Source: DASVBE01 sp963770375 (GTDB taxonomy: Bacteria; Actinomycetota; Actinomycetes; Streptosporangiales; Streptosporangiaceae). Taken from it: a stretch of DNA of 35,146 nucleotides. The stretch lies in the NCBI GenBank assembly GCA_963770375.1, contig CAVYPM010000023.1:1-35146 (forward strand), in the 5' to 3' direction. Shown one piece after another: positions 23,443 to 31,270 of this stretch; within the stretch, counting starts at the first letter, position 1; the number at the start of each line of letters is the position of its first letter. The notes beneath the pieces were generated by a model that saw only the letters and a program-made list of their open reading frames with translations, made no database searches and was not told where the DNA came from. The position numbers and the translations under genes were made by a program.

Positions 23443-23837
23443 CCAGTAATGAGGAGGATGAATTGTCCCGCCCCGTGCTGACCCCCACCGACGAGCACCC
23501 GATCACGATCGCGCCGACGGACGGCCGGGTCGTGGTCCGGGTCGGCGGGACGGTCGTTGCCGACTCGCGCCACGCACTGACCCTGGAGGAAGCCAGCTAC
23601 CCCGCGGTCCAGTACATCCCGCTGGCCGACGTGGACCCTGCCGTCCTGCGGCCGTCGGCCACCGCGACCTACTGCCCGTACAAGGGCGACGCCAGCTACT
23701 ACAGCGTGCAGGTCCCCGGCGGCGCCGAGGTCAAGGACGCGATCTGGACCTACCAGAACCCGTACCCGGCGGTCGCCCCGATCGCCGGCCACGCCGCGTT
23801 CTACGCCGACCGCGCCGAGGTCACCGTCGGGGACTAG
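23439..23837 (+). CDS. DUF427 domain-containing protein
   Basis: 132 residues matching the DUF427 family of small soluble proteins: RVVVRVGGTVVADSRHALTLEE, the conserved YPAVQYIPLADV, then TYCPYKGDASYYSVQ and IWTYQNPYPAVAPIAGHAAFY. The biochemical role of the family is unknown to me. The ATG at 23439 overlaps the synthetase stop as ATGA. A TTG at 23463 has GAGGAGG five bases upstream and starts LSRPVLTPTDEHPI, nearer to the usual N-terminus, so either start may be used. The last gene of the operon; its stop shares CTAG with the stop of the convergent YnfA gene. Confidence 0.9.
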   Translation: MTSNEEDELSRPVLTPTDEHPITIAPTDGRVVVRVGGTVVADSRHALTLEEASYPAVQYIPLADVDPAVLRPSATATYCPYKGDASYYSVQVPGGAEVKDAIWTYQNPYPAVAPIAGHAAFYADRAEVTVGD

Positions 23838-24169
23838 GCGGACCGCGGGCTGAAGAAGATCACCGCGACGCCGGCCGCGACGATGGCCGCGCCGGCCCAG
23901 TCGTACCGGTCGGGACGGTGCCCGTCCAGGAGCCAGCCCCAGAGCAGGCTCATGATCACGAACACGCCGCCGTAGGCGGCGTACACCCGGCCGAAGGAAG
24001 CGCCCTGCTGGAAGGTCGGGATCACCCCGTAGGCCACCAGGATGACCGCCCCGGCCAGGCCCACCGGCCAGGGTGCTCCCTCCCGCAGCCAGCGCCACAC
24101 CAGGTAGCCGCCGCCGATCTCGGCCAGGCCCGCCGCGGCGAACAGCCCCACGCTGCGCAGCACGTGCAT
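23834..24169 (-). CDS. YnfA/UPF0060 family membrane protein
   Basis: 111 residues with four predicted membrane segments: VLRSVGLFAAAGLAEIGGGYLV, PVGLAGAVILVAYGVIPTF, GGVFVIMSLLWGWLLDG and YDWAGAAIVAAGVAVIFF. GLAEIGGGYLVW and FGRVYAAYGGVFV are characteristic of the YnfA/UPF0060 family, which is related to small multidrug-resistance-like transporters but has no settled substrate. The ATG at 24169 lies 10 bases after the MoaD-like stop, so it is probably the last gene of a BNR-MoaD-YnfA unit. Its final TAG overlaps the stop of the convergent DUF427 gene by four bases. Confidence 0.9.
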   Translation of the reverse strand: MHVLRSVGLFAAAGLAEIGGGYLVWRWLREGAPWPVGLAGAVILVAYGVIPTFQQGASFGRVYAAYGGVFVIMSLLWGWLLDGHRPDRYDWAGAAIVAAGVAVIFFSPRSA

Positions 24170-24179
24170 GGGGCTGACC

Positions 24180-24476
24180 CTAGCCTCCGGCCATGGCCCC
24201 CACGATGAGATACGGCTCGTCGCCGCGGGCCACCGGATCAGGCAGCTCGTCGTCGGGGGATTCGTGCGACAGGTCCTGCTCGCAGGCGAAGAACCGGACG
24301 AAGGCCCGGCGCTTCCCGCTGCGGCGGTCCCTGATCGTGCCGCACAGCACCGGGTACCGCGCCTCCAGCGAATCCAGCACCGCCCGCTGGGTGACCGGGC
24401 CGTCCACCTGCAGCTGCACCTCGCCGTCCACCTGCGCGAGCGTGCGCAGATGGGCGGGCAGCACAACCCGGATCAC
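24180..24476 (-). CDS. MoaD/ThiS family ubiquitin-like protein ending in Gly-Gly
   Basis: 98 residues with the beta-grasp fold pattern: IRVVLPAHLRTLA at the start, VDGPVTQRAVLDSLEARYPVL in the middle, RRAFVRFFACEQDLS, and the terminal GAMAGG. The free C-terminal Gly-Gly is the site that sulfur carriers use for adenylation and thiocarboxylation. The FVRFFACEQ strand and the acidic PDDELPDPV loop are common in the group. The GTG start overlaps the stop of the BNR-repeat gene as GTGA, so the two proteins are made together. No MoeB/ThiF-type activating enzyme is in the window. It could carry sulfur for a cofactor or act as a protein modifier; both are inference. Confidence 0.88.
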   Translation of the reverse strand: MIRVVLPAHLRTLAQVDGEVQLQVDGPVTQRAVLDSLEARYPVLCGTIRDRRSGKRRAFVRFFACEQDLSHESPDDELPDPVARGDEPYLIVGAMAGG

Positions 24477-25588
24477 GGCAGTGTCTGGACCTCGACGGAC
24501 AGCACCGCCGGCAGGTCCCTGACGATCGGCGCCCAGGTGTCCCCGCTGTCCGCCGAGCCGTAGACCTGGCCGCCGGTGGTGCCGAAGTAGATCCCGCAGT
24601 CGTCCAGGGAGTCGACCGCCATCGCGTCCCGCAGCACGTTCACGTAGCAGTGCTCCTGCGGCAGTCCCCGGGTGAGCGGCTCCCAGTCCTGCCCGCCGGT
24701 GCGGCTGCGGAACACGCGCAGCTTGCCCTCGGGCGGGAAGTGGTGGGAGTCGCTGGTGATCGGCACCACGTACACGGTGTCCGGCTCGTGCGCGTGCACG
24801 TCGATCGGGAAGCCGAAGTCGGTCGGCAGGTTGCCGCTGATCTCGTGCCAGGACCCGCCGCCGTCGTCGCTGCGCATCACGTCCCAGTGCTTCTGCATGA
24901 ACAGCGTGTCCGGCCGGGCCGGGTGCTGGGCGATCCGGTGCACGCAGTGGCCGACCTCGGCGTCCTCGTCCGGGATGCCCTCCGAGTGCAGGCCCTGGTT
25001 GACCGGGCGCCAGGATTCGCCCGCGTCGTCGGACCGGAACGCGCCGGCCGCCGAGATCGCGGCGAACATCCGGCCCGGGTGGGCCGGGTCGAGGATGATC
25101 GTGTGCAGGCACATGCCGCCCGCGCCGGGCTGCCAGGACGGCCCGGACTTGTGGCTGCGCAGGGCGGGCAGTTCCTGCCAGGTGCCCCCGCCGTCGCTGC
25201 TCCGGAACAGGCCGGCGTCCTCGACCCCCGCGTAGACCGTGTCCGGGTCGTCAAGCGACGGCTCCAGGTGCCAGACCCGGGCGAACTCCCACGGGTGCGG
25301 CGTGCCGTCGTACCACTGGTGCGTGCCCGGCTCGCCGTCGTAGCTGAAGTCGCTTCCGGCCGCCGCCCAGGTTGCGCCGCCGTCGTCGGATCGCTGGATG
25401 ACCTGGCCGAACCAGCCGCTGGACTGCGAGGCCCAGATCCGGTCCGCCTCAGCCGGCGATCCCTTCACGTGGTAGATCTCCCAGCCGGGGAAATGCGGCC
25501 CGGCTACCGTCCAGTCTTTCCGCTGGCCATCCGCAGTGAGCACGAACGCGCCCTTGCGCGTCCCGACCAGCACTCGCACGCCGCTCAT
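24473..25588 (-). CDS. BNR/Asp-box beta-propeller protein (WD40/YVTN/BNR-like, exo-sialidase fold)
   Basis: 371 residues with five Asp-box/BNR motifs: SDDGGATW, SSDGGGTW, SDDAGESW, SDDGGGSW and SADSGDTW. Other conserved parts are VLVGTRKGAFVL at the start, HQWYDGTPHPWEFARVWHLE and GMCLHTIILDP. Asp boxes sit at turns of six- or seven-bladed propellers of sialidase-like and photosystem-assembly-like proteins. There is no signal peptide, so the protein is probably cytoplasmic and need not be a sialidase. It overlaps the MoaD-like gene by four bases. I have seen this pairing in actinobacteria before, which supports a shared job, but no reaction is known to me. Confidence 0.88.
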   Translation of the reverse strand: MSGVRVLVGTRKGAFVLTADGQRKDWTVAGPHFPGWEIYHVKGSPAEADRIWASQSSGWFGQVIQRSDDGGATWAAAGSDFSYDGEPGTHQWYDGTPHPWEFARVWHLEPSLDDPDTVYAGVEDAGLFRSSDGGGTWQELPALRSHKSGPSWQPGAGGMCLHTIILDPAHPGRMFAAISAAGAFRSDDAGESWRPVNQGLHSEGIPDEDAEVGHCVHRIAQHPARPDTLFMQKHWDVMRSDDGGGSWHEISGNLPTDFGFPIDVHAHEPDTVYVVPITSDSHHFPPEGKLRVFRSRTGGQDWEPLTRGLPQEHCYVNVLRDAMAVDSLDDCGIYFGTTGGQVYGSADSGDTWAPIVRDLPAVLSVEVQTLP

Positions 25589-25676
25589 CGGCAGCCCCTT
25601 CCGTCATCTGGCCGCTCGCCGGGCGTGCGGCGGCCAGGCCCGATGCTGGTAGGACCGGGCGGCGCCGCCGAACTCA

Positions 25677-25695
25677 CCGGTGCCGGCGCCACCGG
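25677..25695 (-). terminator. hairpin after the BNR-upstream flavoprotein stop
   Basis: CCGGTG (25677-25682) and CACCGG (25690-25695) pair around CCGGCGC, immediately after the stop codon (25697-25699, minus strand) of the receiver/flavoprotein gene. It would separate that gene from the BNR gene 109 bases further on. It has short arms and no T-run. Confidence 0.3.
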
Positions 25696-25696
25696 C

Positions 25697-27415
25697 TCAG
25701 GAGGCAGCCCGCTCGGCGTGGGGGAGGGCGGACAGGTACTCGTGGCTGAGGCGGACGGCGGTGGCGCCGTCGCCGACGGCCGAGGCGACCCGCTTGATCG
25801 ACCGGTAGCGGGCGTCGCCCGCGGCGAAGATGCCGGGGACCGAGGTCTCCAGCGAGAGCGGGGCCCGGCCGAGCACCCAGCGGGACACCGCCGGGCCGTC
25901 CCGGCGGACATCGCGGCCGGTCCTGATGTAGCCGCGCTCTAGCTGGACCGCGGCGGGCAGCCACTGGGTCCGCGGCTCGCCGCCGATCAGCACGAACAGC
26001 GCGTCGGCCGGGACCTTCCGCCTCCGGCCGGTGCGGCCGTCGCGCAGGGTCAGCCCGTCGAGCTTCTCGCGGCCGTGGCCGCCGGTGACCTCGGTGCGCA
26101 AGCGCACCCTGACCCGGCTGCTGGCCACGATCTCCCGGATCAGGTACTCCGACATGGACGCGGCCAGGTCCGGGCCGCGGACCAGCAGTGTCACCCGGCG
26201 CGCGTAGCGGGCCAGGTACAGCGCGCTCTGCCCGGCCGAGTTGCCGCCGCCAACCACGTACACGTCCTTGCCCTCCAGGGCCATGGCCTCGCTGCCCGGC
26301 GACCCGTAGAACACCCCCGAGCCGAGCAGGCCGTCCAGGCTGGGCACGCCGAGCCGCCGCCATTCGATGCCGGTGGCCACGATGACCGCCCCGGCCGTGA
26401 TCGTGTGCCCGTCGGTCAGCCGGACCAGGTGCTGGCCGCCACGGCGCTCCAGGCTGGCCACCGGCTGGAAGAACGCCATGTGCGCGCCGAACATCCAGGC
26501 CTGCTCGCAGGCCCGGCGGGTGAGCTCTTGCCCGCTGATGCCGTGCGGGAAGCCCGGGTAGTTCCTGATCATCGGGCTGTTCCCGGCCTGCCCGCCGGAC
26601 ACGTCCTGCTCCAGCACGACCGTCTGCAGCCCCTCGGACGCGGCGTACACCGCCGCGGTCAGCCCGGCCGGCCCGGCGCCGACGATGACTACGTCCGCCT
26701 CGTCGACCCCGGAACGGGTGGTGCCGCCGACCGACTCGATGATCTCGGCCGGCGTCGGGGCCAGCATGGTCCGCCCGTCATGCCGGATCATCACCGGCAG
26801 CCGCGAGCCGTCCAGCCCGTGCTCGGCCAGCAGCCGGCGCCCGGTGTCGCTGTCCGCCACGTGATACCGGTACGGCACGTTGAAGCGGGTCAGCAGCTTC
26901 CGCAGCTCGTATGAGGGGCGGTCCGCCGGGCCGCCGATGACGTGGAACAGCTCGAACGCCGCGTCCTGGTCCCGGGCCCAGTCGGCCAGGAACTCGCTCA
27001 CCCCGCGGTACAGGTCCTGCTCGAGCATCCAGGGTTTGGACAGGTGGTAGTCGGCCTCGCCGAGGGTCATGGCCCGCACCACAGGGCTGCGTACCGAATA
27101 ATCCCGTTCCACCAGGAGCACGCGCCTGGCCTGGGGATGCAGCTCATGCGCGCGGGCCAGGAAGTCCGCGCCCGGCAGGCCGGCCAGGTCGTGGTCGACG
27201 ATCAGCAGGGCCACCGGCACACCGTGATCGGCCAGTCGCTGCAAAGCGGCCAGCCCGGCGTCCGCCGTGGTCTCGCCGACGACGGTGAAGTCCTGGCCGA
27301 ACCGGCGGCCCAGGTCCCCGGTCATGGCGCTCACCACGCCCGGGTCGTTGTCGATGACGAACAGGGCCGGCCTTGGCAGGCCGGCCCTGTTGCCCCCGTC
27401 AGCGGCCGGGCTCAT
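25697..27415 (-). CDS. response-regulator receiver fused to thioredoxin-reductase-like FAD oxidoreductase
   Basis: 572 residues. Residues 18-130 look like a receiver domain: VIDNDPGV acidic pocket, phospho-acceptor Asp74 in LLIVDHDLAG, and SKPW with the conserved Lys-Pro. A linker with a thioredoxin-like stretch (ELRKLLTRFNVPYRYHV) follows. From about 235 on it is a class II pyridine nucleotide-disulfide oxidoreductase: VVIVGAGPAGLTAAVYA, YVVGGGNSAGQSA for NADPH, and TSVPGIFAAGDAR. The redox CxxC of thioredoxin reductase is missing: the site reads VFYGSPGSEA. So it should not reduce disulfides in the classic way. The start overlaps the end of the BBE-type gene by 17 bases. The phosphorylating kinase is not in the window. 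Known fusion type; function uncertain. Confidence 0.88.
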   Translation of the reverse strand: MSPAADGGNRAGLPRPALFVIDNDPGVVSAMTGDLGRRFGQDFTVVGETTADAGLAALQRLADHGVPVALLIVDHDLAGLPGADFLARAHELHPQARRVLLVERDYSVRSPVVRAMTLGEADYHLSKPWMLEQDLYRGVSEFLADWARDQDAAFELFHVIGGPADRPSYELRKLLTRFNVPYRYHVADSDTGRRLLAEHGLDGSRLPVMIRHDGRTMLAPTPAEIIESVGGTTRSGVDEADVVIVGAGPAGLTAAVYAASEGLQTVVLEQDVSGGQAGNSPMIRNYPGFPHGISGQELTRRACEQAWMFGAHMAFFQPVASLERRGGQHLVRLTDGHTITAGAVIVATGIEWRRLGVPSLDGLLGSGVFYGSPGSEAMALEGKDVYVVGGGNSAGQSALYLARYARRVTLLVRGPDLAASMSEYLIREIVASSRVRVRLRTEVTGGHGREKLDGLTLRDGRTGRRRKVPADALFVLIGGEPRTQWLPAAVQLERGYIRTGRDVRRDGPAVSRWVLGRAPLSLETSVPGIFAAGDARYRSIKRVASAVGDGATAVRLSHEYLSALPHAERAAS

Positions 27416-28817
27416 CAGCCGGCTGGATGTTCTGGTTGACGTGGAACGTGTTGTCCGGGTCGTAGCGGCGCTTGACCTGGGCCAGCCGGGCGTAGTTGCC
27501 GCGGTAGGAGGCCCGGATCCGCTCCTGGCCCTCGTCCATCATGAAGTTGATGTACGCCCCGCCCGCGGATTCCGGGTGCAGCTCGTCCCAGTAGTCCCTG
27601 GCCCAGCCGGAGATCAGGCCGGCGTTGGCCGGGTCCGGGTCCACGCCCACGATGACCCCGGCGAAGCCGCCGTCCCGGTAGGCGAACGCGGTCGCGTCGG
27701 ACGGCACCCGGCTGGCCGCGCCGTCCAGCGGGTACATGTGCATGGTCGAGTGGCCGGTGGGCAGCTGGGCGCCGAACTTCTCGTGCACCTCGATGGCCTT
27801 GTCGGTGATCTCGGTGAAGAAGTCCGTCCGCCAGTACCACTGCAGGCCGGCCGGGTACAGCGGGTCGAACGCGCCCTGCAGCGCGCTGAACGGCATCTCC
27901 ATCAGCCCGACCACCAGCGGCTTGCCGAACGACCTGATGGGCTCGAGGACCTTGTCCGCCTGGGCGTGCGGGCCGGTGTAGCACCACACGATGCCGCACG
28001 CCTTGCGGCCCCACAGTTCCTCGGGGAACGGCGGCGCAGGGGGGATGGTGAGCAGCGCGATCCAGCCGCTCAGCTCCTCGGGCAGGGACGGCACCAGGTC
28101 CCGGTACCAGCGCATGACCTCGGCCGCGTCGGCCAGGTCGTACAGCACCGGGCCGCCGATGATGATCCCGTTTTCGCCGATGTCGTGGGTGCGGAAGGTG
28201 AACGAGGTCACCACGCCGAAGTTGCCGCCGCCGCCGCGCAGCGCCCAGAACAGGTCCGGGTGCGAGGTCTCGCTCGCGGTCACGAAGGAGCCGTCGGCCA
28301 GCACCACGTCCGCGGACAGCAGGTTGTCAATGGTCAGCCCGAACCGCCGGGTGAGGTAGCCGATCCCGCCGCCGAGGGTCAGCCCCGCCACGCCGGTGCT
28401 GGCCAGGAAGCCGGACGGGGTGGCCATGCCCAGCGCCACGGTGGCGTGGTCGACGTCGCCCCAGGTGCAGCCGGCGTCGGCCCGTACGGTGTGGTCCGCC
28501 GGGCTGACCGTGGTGCTGCGCAGCAGCGACATGTCGATGACCAGGGCGCCGTCGGCGATGGCCATGCCCGCGGCGTTGTGGCCGCCGCCGCGGACGGCCA
28601 GGTCCAGGCCGTGGTCGCGGCCGAACCGGACGCAGGCGATGACGTCGGCGACGTCCCTGACCCGGGCGATCGCCGCCGGGTGCTTGTCGATCATTCCGTT
28701 GTAGACGGCGCGGGCCTGGTCGTACCCGGTGTCGCCGGGCCGGATCAGGTCGCCGCGCAGGGCGGTGGCCAGGTCGTCGTACGGTGCGCTGGCCGGTCCG
28801 GCCGTGGTCGCAGTCAT
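27399..28817 (-). CDS. BBE-type FAD-binding oxidoreductase
   Basis: 472 residues of the VAO/PCMH flavoprotein family with a C-terminal berberine-bridge segment. The FAD site is RGGGHNAAG with His80, the usual covalent 8-alpha attachment. It continues with CTWGDVDHATVALGMATPSG, TGVAGLTLGGGIGYL and FWALRGGGGNFGVVTSF. The second covalent cysteine seen in true berberine bridge enzymes is not obvious (LASTGVAGL at the place), so one covalent link is likely. The C-terminus YDPDNTFHVNQNIQP is typical. ATG 28817 follows AGGAGAG. These enzymes oxidise sugars, alkaloids or polyketide tailoring substrates; which one is unknown. Co-transcribed with the receiver/flavoprotein gene. Confidence 0.9.
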   Translation of the reverse strand: MTATTAGPASAPYDDLATALRGDLIRPGDTGYDQARAVYNGMIDKHPAAIARVRDVADVIACVRFGRDHGLDLAVRGGGHNAAGMAIADGALVIDMSLLRSTTVSPADHTVRADAGCTWGDVDHATVALGMATPSGFLASTGVAGLTLGGGIGYLTRRFGLTIDNLLSADVVLADGSFVTASETSHPDLFWALRGGGGNFGVVTSFTFRTHDIGENGIIIGGPVLYDLADAAEVMRWYRDLVPSLPEELSGWIALLTIPPAPPFPEELWGRKACGIVWCYTGPHAQADKVLEPIRSFGKPLVVGLMEMPFSALQGAFDPLYPAGLQWYWRTDFFTEITDKAIEVHEKFGAQLPTGHSTMHMYPLDGAASRVPSDATAFAYRDGGFAGVIVGVDPDPANAGLISGWARDYWDELHPESAGGAYINFMMDEGQERIRASYRGNYARLAQVKRRYDPDNTFHVNQNIQPADEPGR

Positions 28818-28911
28818 GAGGGCTCTCCTGTGAGTTCGTGGCGCTTCTTTAGCGCGCACGGAAACAGTAGGTAGGACCCCGTTCGCGCAGCGTTCGGCGC
28901 CGTTGCCCCGG

Positions 28912-30861
28912 TCAGGAACGGCCGCGAACGCCGTGGCCTCCGTTGGCCAGATCCTGCTCGCAGCGCAGCAGCAGGGCCGCGCTGCCGTGCCGGGCGGCCA
29001 GGTCCGCGGCCGCGCGCAGCCGGGCGGCCGCGGCCTCGCCCGGGTCCAGGGCCGCGCGCTGGCGCATCACCTCCGGCAGCCACCACACGTCGTCGTGGGC
29101 GTGCGCGGCGGCGACCGCGGCGTCCAGCGCGGACCGGGCCGCGTCCCGGTCGCCGTCGCGGACCAGCAGGCCGGCCAGCAGCGACAGCCAGTACGGCATC
29201 CGGGCGAACGCCCCGGCGCTGCGCAGGCTGGCGATGCCGCGGCGGGCCAGCGCGGTGCCGGACCCGTCCGGGCGCGACCAGCCGCCCAGGATCAGCGCCC
29301 AGTCGCGGTAGTAGCCGAACCCGTACTCGTCGCACAGCCCGAGCACCTCCGCGGCGGTGGCGGCCAGCCCGTCCTGGTCGCCGCGCATCTGGTCGAGGAC
29401 CGCGCGGTAGGACAGCGCCACCGCGAGGCAGTACGGCTCGTCGAGGTCCCTGGCCCGCTGCACGCACTCCCGGCTGACCGCGTCGGCCTGCGCATCCTCG
29501 CCGAGCAGCCAGTGCGCGTGCGCCGCGAACGACGGGGCGTGCACGTCCGGGCGGGTGCCGACGAACAGCCACAGGTCGCTGGCCGACCGGGCGGCCTCGG
29601 TCAGGTGGCGGGCCGCCTCGGCGGGCCGGCCCAGGCTGAGCGCCGCGCCGCCGACCGCGAAGTGCGCCGCGCTGCTCAGCTCCGTGCCGGGCTCGGCGAG
29701 GGCCAGCGCCCGGCAGGCGGTGCTGTAGCTGGCCGTGGTCTCGCCGCGGACGAACTGCGAGGTCCACATCGTGACCAGGCCGGTGATCAGCGACTCGGTG
29801 CGGCCCAGCGACTCGGCCAGCGTGATCGACCGCTCGAGCAGGCCGCGCAGTTCCGGTGACGCGTAGCCGTCCCTGGCGTTCAGCGGGGCGGCCATGGCGC
29901 TCAGAACGGCGAGCTCCTCGCTGTCCCGGACGGGCCCCGCGGGCAGGCCGCGGAGCAGGGCCAGCGCCTCGCGGTACAGCCGGATCGCCTCGCCGTGCGC
30001 GAACCGGCCCGCCGCGATCTCGGCGGCCTGCTGGTAGTAGGTCACCGCGCGGGCGGGCTGCCCGCCGTGGGCGTGGTGCGCGGCCAGCTGGGCGGCCACC
30101 GGGCCGGTGTCGTCGCCGTGCAGCAGCTCCAGGGCCGCCGCCAGGCGGCGGTGCAGCAGCCACCGCCGCGGCGGGCTGACCAGGTCGTAGGCGGCGTCGC
30201 GGAGCAGATCGTGGGAGAACTCGTAGCCGTCGCCGAGCTCGCGGACGATCCGGCGCCGCCACAGCTCGTCGACCGCGCCGACCACCGTGCCCGCGTCCAG
30301 GTCGCTGGCCTCGGTCAGCAGGTCCAGGGTGAAGTCCGCGCCGGTCGCCGCGGCCAGGCCGGCTACCTCCTGGGCCGCCGGCGTGGTCTGGGCCAGCCGC
30401 TGGCGCAGCACCGCGGCCAGGTCACCGGCCGGGACCGGGGCGCTGCCCGGCTCGGCGCTGCGCATCGCCTCGATGACGTACAGCGGGAAGCCGCCGGTGG
30501 CCGCCTGGAGCCGGTCCGCGTCCTGGCCGGTCAGCTCCCGGCCGGTGACCGCGGCGGCCAGCCGGGCGGTGTCGGCCGGGCCGAACGGGCGCAGGACCAG
30601 CTCCCTGAGCAGCCCGGCGGACCGGAGCCGGTCCGCCCAGCCGGCCAGCGCCAGGTCCTCGCCGTCGCCGTCATCCCGCAGCGTGCCCGCCACCAGCACC
30701 GGGGCGCGCGGGTCCAGGCCCAGGAGGAACGGCAGGAAAGCGAGGGTCTCCTGGTCGCACCACTGCACGTTGTCGAGCACCAGCAGGGTCGGCCGCCCGG
30801 CCGCGAGCAGCGCCCGGGCCAGGCCCTCCAGGAAGCGGAGCCGCTGCCAGGCGTCGGCCAT
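28912..30861 (-). CDS. C-terminal part of NTPase/TPR transcriptional regulator (split by frameshift)
   Basis: 649 codons that continue the ATPase begun in the reading frame upstream. It opens with MADAWQRLRFLEGLARALL and quickly reaches Walker B, PTLLVLDNVQWCD at 25-34, the LAL/AfsR-type form. Then follow the winged-helix-like part (LLTEASDLDAGTVVGAVDELWRR and DGYEFSHDLLRDAAYDLV) and a long TPR region to the end (AARHGSAALLLRCEQDL). No LuxR helix-turn-helix is present at the C-terminus, which fits a partner of the upstream SARP protein. Walker A is in the other frame. The ATG at 30861 is probably not an original start: it only marks where the frame resumes. The two parts would form one protein of about 785 residues. 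Confidence 0.75.
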   Translation of the reverse strand: MADAWQRLRFLEGLARALLAAGRPTLLVLDNVQWCDQETLAFLPFLLGLDPRAPVLVAGTLRDDGDGEDLALAGWADRLRSAGLLRELVLRPFGPADTARLAAAVTGRELTGQDADRLQAATGGFPLYVIEAMRSAEPGSAPVPAGDLAAVLRQRLAQTTPAAQEVAGLAAATGADFTLDLLTEASDLDAGTVVGAVDELWRRRIVRELGDGYEFSHDLLRDAAYDLVSPPRRWLLHRRLAAALELLHGDDTGPVAAQLAAHHAHGGQPARAVTYYQQAAEIAAGRFAHGEAIRLYREALALLRGLPAGPVRDSEELAVLSAMAAPLNARDGYASPELRGLLERSITLAESLGRTESLITGLVTMWTSQFVRGETTASYSTACRALALAEPGTELSSAAHFAVGGAALSLGRPAEAARHLTEAARSASDLWLFVGTRPDVHAPSFAAHAHWLLGEDAQADAVSRECVQRARDLDEPYCLAVALSYRAVLDQMRGDQDGLAATAAEVLGLCDEYGFGYYRDWALILGGWSRPDGSGTALARRGIASLRSAGAFARMPYWLSLLAGLLVRDGDRDAARSALDAAVAAAHAHDDVWWLPEVMRQRAALDPGEAAAARLRAAADLAARHGSAALLLRCEQDLANGGHGVRGRS

Positions 30862-31270
30862 CGACGCGCAGGCTGGCCGGCCCGGCGGGCTCGTTCTTCG
30901 GCGGGACCAGCCGGCTCACCTCGGCGCGCCAGACCGGGTCCAGGGTCTCCGCCGCGGCCTGCACCGCCGGGGTCCGCAGCCAGTCGGCCACCGGGGCCAG
31001 CGCCAGCCGCCCGGCCGTGCCGAAGCACCGGCTGAAGGTGGCCACCGCGCGCTGGCCGCGGGCCAGCTGCGCCAGCTGGGACACCAGGCGGGTCTTGCCG
31101 ACCCCGGCGCCGCCGCGGACCAGCACGAGGCCGGGCTGGCCGGCCGCGGCCGCCTGCCAGCTGTCCTGCAGGCTGGCCAGCTCCGCGGACCGGCCGAGGA
31201 ACTCTGCGGCTGCGCCGGTACGGGCGGAAGCGGCTATTCCCGCTGCCATGACCGATGGGATACCGGTCAT
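30671..31270 (-). CDS. N-terminal part of NTPase/TPR transcriptional regulator (Walker A half)
   Basis: The first 136 codons encode a normal STAND/AAA N-terminus: FLGRSAELASLQDSWQAA, then LVLVRGGAGVGKTRLVSQLA with Walker A at 53-60, and AEVSRLVPPKNEPAGPASLRV. After about 30863 the frame becomes Arg/Pro/Gly-rich and ends at 30671, while the natural continuation (DAWQRLRF and Walker B) lies in the +1 frame. One inserted or two deleted bases in GCGTCGATGGCC would explain it. An ATPase cut between Walker A and B should not work, so this is either inactivation, an assembly error or programmed frameshifting. The start codon overlaps the SARP stop as ATGA, so the two were translated in step. Confidence 0.75.
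   Translation of the reverse strand: MTGIPSVMAAGIAASARTGAAAEFLGRSAELASLQDSWQAAAAGQPGLVLVRGGAGVGKTRLVSQLAQLARGQRAVATFSRCFGTAGRLALAPVADWLRTPAVQAAAETLDPVWRAEVSRLVPPKNEPAGPASLRVDGRRLAAAPLPGGPGPGAARGRAADPAGARQRAVVRPGDPRFPAVPPGPGPARPGAGGGHAAG

Noticed and set aside
28841..28855. GCGCT-TCTTT-AGCGC hairpin upstream of the BBE gene
   Set aside because: Only five-base arms; could be a weak terminator but chance occurrence is likely at this GC content.
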